Source: Streptomyces showdoensis (lineage in GTDB: Bacteria; Actinomycetota; Actinomycetes; Streptomycetales; Streptomycetaceae). Taken from it: a stretch of DNA of 64,000 bases. The DNA lies in NCBI RefSeq assembly GCF_039535475.1, contig NZ_BAAAXG010000026.1:2661501-2725500 (forward strand), read 5' to 3'. The notes under the pieces are model-generated. The model saw only the letters and a list, made by a program, of their open reading frames with translations, was not told the origin of the DNA and searched no databases. Position 1 is the stretch's first letter; every line of letters begins with the position of its first letter. The position numbers and the translations under genes are program-made. This document shows positions 60,125-64,000 of this stretch, piece after piece.

Positions 60125-61468
60125 TCACGGCGCCCAGCGCACCCGGTGCTCCTCCAGGTGGGACAGCACCGCGTGGTTGGCCTCCCAGCCGTCCGGGAAC
60201 TTCACCGTGACGCCCAGCTGCACCGGCTCCGTCGACGGGTGCTCGTCCAGGAGCTCGCCGACGCCCGCGCGGCAGACCACGACGCAGGCGTGGCGGTGGC
60301 GGGAGGCCAGGACGCACAGGCGGCCGGTCTCCAGGTGGAAGGCGGTCGCGTCGGGGCGGCCGGACAGCGGGTGCAGGACGACCGTCACGTCGTACTCCCG
60401 GCCCTGGAGGCGGTTGGCCGTGTCCACCGTCACGCCCGTCACGCCGAGCCGGGCGAGCTCCGCCCGTACCGCCGCGGCCTGGTCGCGGTGGGCCGTGCCG
60501 ACGGCGACCCGGTCCGGGGTGACGGGGGCCGGGGCGGCCGAGCGCTCCGAGACCGCGGCGGCGCCGCGGTCCAGGAGGCGGCGGACCACCACGGCGATCG
60601 CGTGCACCGCCTCCGGGTCGGTGCGCGGGGTGTGCCGGGCCGGGAGTTCGAGCAGGCCCCAGCCCGACTCCGCCGCCTCGTCGAGCACCCGGTCGGCGCC
60701 CGAGCCGTCGGAGGCCACCCCGAAGGAGAGCCGCCGGTCCCCGTGGTCCGTGCCGCTGCGGAACGGCGTGTACGGGTAGAAGGCGTCCGACACGAGGGGC
60801 GCCGCCGAGGCGGGCAGCCGCCAGGACACCGGGAGGCGGTGCTGCGGGAGCTCCGGATTGTGCGCGAGCAGCGTCGAGACCGCGCTCGCCGACGGGTCGT
60901 ACGAGAGCCCCGCCCACTGCTCCGCGCCCACCACCGAGAACGGGTCCAGCTGCCCCGGGTCGCCCACGAACAGCGCCCGCTCGAAGAGCCCCGCCACCGC
61001 GAGCAGCGCGTCCGAACGCATCTGGTACGCCTCGTCCACGATCGCGTGCGCCCACGGCTCGACGTTCTTCACGTGCGCCCACTTCGCGGCCGTCGACACG
61101 ACCACCGGGAGCCCCGTGAGCTCCCCGGCCTTCGCCGACTTCCGCACCTGTCCGAGCTCGTCGAGCGCCTTGTCGTACGGGGCGGAGTCGTTCGAGTGCA
61201 GCCGGCCCACGGCCAGCTCCGGCTGCTTCTCCGCGATCCGCAGCACCAGGTCGTCCACCTGCGCGTTGGTCTGTGCGACGACCATCAACGGGCGCCCCGC
61301 CTCGGCCAGTTCGAGCGCGGCGCGCACCACGAGCGTCGACTTCCCGGCGCCCGGGGGCGAGTCCACGACCACGCCGCGGGCCGCCCCGTGCAGCGTGTCG
61401 GCCAGGATCTCGCGGGTGGCCCGCGCGGCCTCCGCCGAGGGGTCGAAGCGGTCTCGGGCCACGCTCAC
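60125..61468 (-). CDS. SF1 (Upf1/Dna2-like) DNA helicase ATPase
   Basis: A 447-residue superfamily 1 helicase. Motif I is VVDSPPGAGKSTLVV, motif II AIVDEAYQM, motif III LFVGDPGQLDPFS, the Q-rich motif RLPVSWRLP, and late motifs GVTVDTANRLQGREYDVTVV and LCVLASRHRHACVVVC; the pattern is Upf1/Dna2-like rather than UvrD-like. The GTG start overlaps the stop of the upstream gene (GTGA), so the two are co-translated. The protein begins directly with the ATPase core and lacks the beta-barrel that Dna2 carries before it; that barrel appears to be on the upstream protein. Confidence 0.88.
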   Translation of the reverse strand: MSVARDRFDPSAEAARATREILADTLHGAARGVVVDSPPGAGKSTLVVRAALELAEAGRPLMVVAQTNAQVDDLVLRIAEKQPELAVGRLHSNDSAPYDKALDELGQVRKSAKAGELTGLPVVVSTAAKWAHVKNVEPWAHAIVDEAYQMRSDALLAVAGLFERALFVGDPGQLDPFSVVGAEQWAGLSYDPSASAVSTLLAHNPELPQHRLPVSWRLPASAAPLVSDAFYPYTPFRSGTDHGDRRLSFGVASDGSGADRVLDEAAESGWGLLELPARHTPRTDPEAVHAIAVVVRRLLDRGAAAVSERSAAPAPVTPDRVAVGTAHRDQAAAVRAELARLGVTGVTVDTANRLQGREYDVTVVLHPLSGRPDATAFHLETGRLCVLASRHRHACVVVCRAGVGELLDEHPSTEPVQLGVTVKFPDGWEANHAVLSHLEEHRVRWAP

Positions 61469-63048
61469 AGCAGGTCCTCCGGCGTCACGGCGTCGGGCGG
61501 TTCCACGGCGTCCGCACGCGGCGGACCGCCGTGCGTCCACGGGGTCTCCTCCGGGTCCGGCAGCTTGGCGCCCACCCGCGCCTCGTGCTCGAACAGCGTC
61601 CAGGCGATCCGCTCGCCCTTCTCCGGCACCGAACCCTCCGCGGGCTCCTTGGCCCGGCCCATCCGGTCCGTCACCCGCAGCACCAGCGCGCCGTCCGGCT
61701 CCCGCCGGACGAACTCCGCGGTCTGCGGCCTGCCGTCGAGCGAGCGGTACACCTTCACGTCCTCGGCCAGATGGGGCAGGTCCTCGGTGCGGACGGTGAG
61801 CAGCGGGCGCGGACGGCCCTTCTCCGTGCGCGTCATCGTCACCTCCACGACCTCCCCGGCGAACGCCTCGCCCGCCAGCCGCCGCCCCGCCAGGACCAAC
61901 GGGTCGTCCAGCGCCTCCTGCGCCTCCAACTGGGCCTGCGCCTGCTCGCGCGCCGCCAGCTTCTGCGCCGCGGTCACGGCGTCGTCCCGGCGCGGCTGCG
62001 GCGGCTCGCCCGCGGCGATCCGGTCGCGCTGGCCCGTGAACGACCAGCGGTCCCGGGTCCAGCGGTCGGCGACCCGGTCCCCGACCGGGAGCTCCCGCAG
62101 CAGGCCGAGGGCCCGCCAGGTCGCGTCCCAGGCCGGCTTCAGCTGCGTGACGAGCAGCCGGCGGATCTCCCGCTCGGCCCGCTGCAGTTCGGCCAGACCC
62201 GCCTCGGCCGCCTCGCCGTCCTCGGCGGCGCCCAGCGCCTGCCGGGCCCGGTCGTAGCGCTCGATCGCGGGAGCGAGCAGCCGGTTGTCGAAGGCCGGGT
62301 CGGTCGCCGGGCCGGCCGGCGGGCACAGCAACTGCCCCTGCGCGTCCCGTCCGAGCTCCGCCCGCAGCGCCGCCTCGGCCCCGCTCTCGCCCTCCGGCGG
62401 GTCGATCCAGGCCAGCAGGGAGCCCAGGTGCTGGTCCTCCAGGGAGGACTGTCCCGTCGCCCAGTGCCGGTTGAGCAGGTCCGTCGCGGCGACCAGCAGC
62501 GAGGAGCCCGGCACCCGGGCCCGCTCCCCGAAGTGCGTCAGCCAGCGGCCGAGCAGCGGCACCCGCGGCGGCGCCGGGAACGGCGTCTCCGGGTCCTGCT
62601 CGGCCGTCCGCCGGAACCGCGTCGAGCGCCCGAGCAGACGCACGTACTCGACGGCGGCCCGGCCCGGCACCACCAACTGCGGGGCGTCCGCGCACAGCTC
62701 GACCTCGACCTTGACCTTCTTGCCGGTCTCCGGGTCGGTCTCGGAGCGCTCGGCCGCCTCCACGACCTCCGTGAAGGAGTCCACGTACGGCAGGACGGCG
62801 TCGGCCAGCTCGGCGAGGAACGCGAAGCGCAGGTCCCGGTCGCGCGGCTGCGGCACGACCAGCAGCCGCGGCTCCGCCGGGTCGGTGCCGACCAGGGCCC
62901 CGAGCGGCGCACCCGCCTCACCGGCCGTCGTCAGGGGGACCAGGACCAGCGGGCGCGCGGACAGGTGCCGGTGGCGGACCGTGGCCAACGGGCGGGCCCG
63001 GCCCGCCTCGACGGCCTCCATCCGGGCCAGCGTGGAGATCAGCGGCAT
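61465..63048 (-). CDS. Unknown partner of the helicase with C-terminal beta-barrel-like region
   Basis: A 527-residue protein with no recognised name. The N-terminal half has mixed alpha/beta sequence; the middle is helical (EARQ/AER-rich, residues about 270-400). The C-terminal 120 residues (VVEVTMTRTEKGRPRPLLTV to KGERIAWTLFEHE) alternate strands in the manner of the 1B barrel that precedes the helicase core in Dna2/IGHMBP2 proteins. With the nuclease upstream and helicase downstream, both overlapping it by a few bases, it is probably the linking subunit. ATG 63048. Confidence 0.7.
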   Translation of the reverse strand: MPLISTLARMEAVEAGRARPLATVRHRHLSARPLVLVPLTTAGEAGAPLGALVGTDPAEPRLLVVPQPRDRDLRFAFLAELADAVLPYVDSFTEVVEAAERSETDPETGKKVKVEVELCADAPQLVVPGRAAVEYVRLLGRSTRFRRTAEQDPETPFPAPPRVPLLGRWLTHFGERARVPGSSLLVAATDLLNRHWATGQSSLEDQHLGSLLAWIDPPEGESGAEAALRAELGRDAQGQLLCPPAGPATDPAFDNRLLAPAIERYDRARQALGAAEDGEAAEAGLAELQRAEREIRRLLVTQLKPAWDATWRALGLLRELPVGDRVADRWTRDRWSFTGQRDRIAAGEPPQPRRDDAVTAAQKLAAREQAQAQLEAQEALDDPLVLAGRRLAGEAFAGEVVEVTMTRTEKGRPRPLLTVRTEDLPHLAEDVKVYRSLDGRPQTAEFVRREPDGALVLRVTDRMGRAKEPAEGSVPEKGERIAWTLFEHEARVGAKLPDPEETPWTHGGPPRADAVEPPDAVTPEDLL

Positions 63049-64000
63049 GCCAGGGCCTCCGTCCGCAGCGCCTGCGCCCGGCGCAGTGCCGCCACCGCCG
63101 GATCGTCCGGGTCCGCCTCCGCCGAGCCCTCGGCCCGGCGCGCACAGGGGGCGTCCCCTCCGCCCCGCGCCGCCGCCAGCACCTCGCCGATCGTCGTCAG
63201 ACCGCCCAGCTCCCCGCGCACCGAACGGCCCAGGGCCTCCACCACGTCCGCGGCCCGGGCCCGCTCCCGGCAGTGGAAGGCCAGCTCGCAGGCGGCCAGG
63301 CACTCCGGCGCGTACGCGTGCGGCACCGCCTCCACCGAGCCGGTCAGCTGCTCCGCCGAGCACTCCGCCACGTCGAAGGAGACGCCCTCCGGCAGCGCCT
63401 CCACGATCTCCTCGATCCGGGTCAGCCGCTCCAGCTGGCGCCGCGTCACCGACAGCTGCTTGCGCACGTCGACCGCCGAGGCCGTCGGCAGGTTGGAGAA
63501 GTCCTTGGGGCAGACCAGCAGCACCGAGTGCGCCACCCGCGCGCCCTCCGTGACGGCGGCGACCCTGCCGAGGGCCAGCACGTAGACCGCGGCCTGGCGG
63601 GCCGCGGCGCCCACCTTCGCCGCGTCGGCCGAACCGTCGATCATCGGGAAGGACTTGATCTCCACGACCGTCCACCGCCCGTCGGGGTGCACCATCACCA
63701 CGTCCGGCTCCAGGTAGACGGGCGCGCCCGCCACCTCCACGGCCAGCATCGGGTGGTCGAGCAGCGCCCAGCGGCCGGCCGCGGTCGCCTCCCGCAGCGC
63801 GAGCGCCGTCCGGGCCGCCCGGCCCTGGGGCCCGGCCGCCGTGAGGTCCGGCAGGTCCACGGCCGAGGGCTCCTCGATGCCGAGCAGCCGCAGCAGCTCG
63901 CGCCCGCCGTCGGCCTTGACCCTGGCCTCGAACGCGTTGCCCCGCGCTATCGCGAACTGGGACTGGCCGAAGCCCGAGGGCGAACCCAGCTTCTCGGCCA
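63039..64000 (-). CDS. RecB/Cas4-like PD-(D/E)XK nuclease with cysteine cluster (5' truncated by window edge)
   Basis: The frame is open to the window edge, so the N-terminus is missing; about 320 residues are visible. A PD-(D/E)XK nuclease core is present: LEPDVVMVHPDG (catalytic Asp), VVEIKSFPMIDG (ExK), then a long helix with VGAAARQAAVYVLAL. The C-terminal region has Cys-rich sequence ECLAACELAFHC (spacing C-x3-C-x5-C) plus an upstream cysteine in AECSAEQL, like the Fe-S cluster of Cas4, AddB and Dna2 nucleases (usual spacing C-x2-C-x5-C). A GTG at 63860 is in frame but lies after conserved-looking sequence. It overlaps the next gene by 10 bp. Confidence 0.82.
   Translation of the reverse strand, partial: AEKLGSPSGFGQSQFAIARGNAFEARVKADGGRELLRLLGIEEPSAVDLPDLTAAGPQGRAARTALALREATAAGRWALLDHPMLAVEVAGAPVYLEPDVVMVHPDGRWTVVEIKSFPMIDGSADAAKVGAAARQAAVYVLALGRVAAVTEGARVAHSVLLVCPKDFSNLPTASAVDVRKQLSVTRRQLERLTRIEEIVEALPEGVSFDVAECSAEQLTGSVEAVPHAYAPECLAACELAFHCRERARAADVVEALGRSVRGELGGLTTIGEVLAAARGGGDAPCARRAEGSAEADPDDPAVAALRRAQALRTEALACR

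Overview
The window is chromosomal DNA from a Streptomyces or a close relative. The GC content is very high with strong third-position GC. GTG (and one TTG) starts are common, 4-bp ATGA/GTGA gene overlaps are frequent, and many genes start 6-8 nt after a TANNNT -10 box with no leader. Several families are typical of the genus: DasR-type dre operators, a WhiJ-like XRE/DUF397 locus, class E and class F sortases, an AA10 chitin oxidase and a GH18 chitinase. Gene order at the left end (GlcNAc PTS, rph, lipoprotein, rdgB, tRNA-Leu, bcp) resembles the Streptomyces core chromosome as I remember it; I could not run a comparison.

Layout. 0-2 kb: GlcNAc PTS (IIC on the minus strand, IIB on the plus strand) with dre sites. 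2-6 kb: rph, a lipoprotein, rdgB with a frameshift, tRNA-Leu, bcp, a DUF3618 protein, a GroES-like protein, then a guanidine-III riboswitch ahead of a SugE/Gdx exporter. 6-14 kb: a class A penicillin-binding protein, a three-gene ABC-2 exporter, DUF445 and hypotheticals. 14-17 kb: a visibly less GC-rich accessory patch with DUF397, XRE/DUF5753, an HATPase and an McrB-N/PD-(D/E)XK fusion nuclease. 17-31 kb: SEC-C protein, sortase E, Na+/solute symporter, MFS/HxlR pair, a short YidC, an FAH-family enzyme, two sortase-type surface proteins, and an oxidoreductase/ROK pair (ROK frameshifted). 31-39 kb: a phosphonate module with GntR, an HpnW-type FAD enzyme, a phosphonatase-like hydrolase, a four-gene ABC importer and a Tat-exported alkaline-phosphatase-superfamily enzyme; two nearly identical operator-like sequences lie in front of its two arms. 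39-46 kb: HAD phosphatase, secreted protein plus class F sortase, NlpC/P60-PGBD protein, SPFH protein with a huge repetitive N-terminus. 46-55 kb: dre-controlled LPMO, acyl-CoA synthetase, two-component system, IclR, LLM oxidoreductase, dre-controlled chitinase. 55-64 kb: GGDEF-EAL protein, M6 protease, PrimPol-like protein, and a three-gene nuclease / barrel protein / SF1 helicase operon running off the right edge. Three identical tRNA-Lys(CTT) genes lie at 41.8, 50.7 and 58.8 kb.

How parts fit. The LPMO and chitinase release chito-oligosaccharides and GlcNAc, the PTS imports GlcNAc, and all three loci carry dre-like sites, so one GntR regulator probably co-ordinates them. The phosphonate module looks like an extracellular-release, import and catabolism pathway under one GntR/UTRA regulator. 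The rightmost operon resembles a Dna2-type nuclease-helicase split into three proteins. These last two, together with the McrB-N fusion nuclease, are the best candidates for under-described biology.

Two genes (rdgB and the ROK regulator) are broken by the same kind of lesion, a C6 to C7 run, which makes sequencing error a serious possibility.
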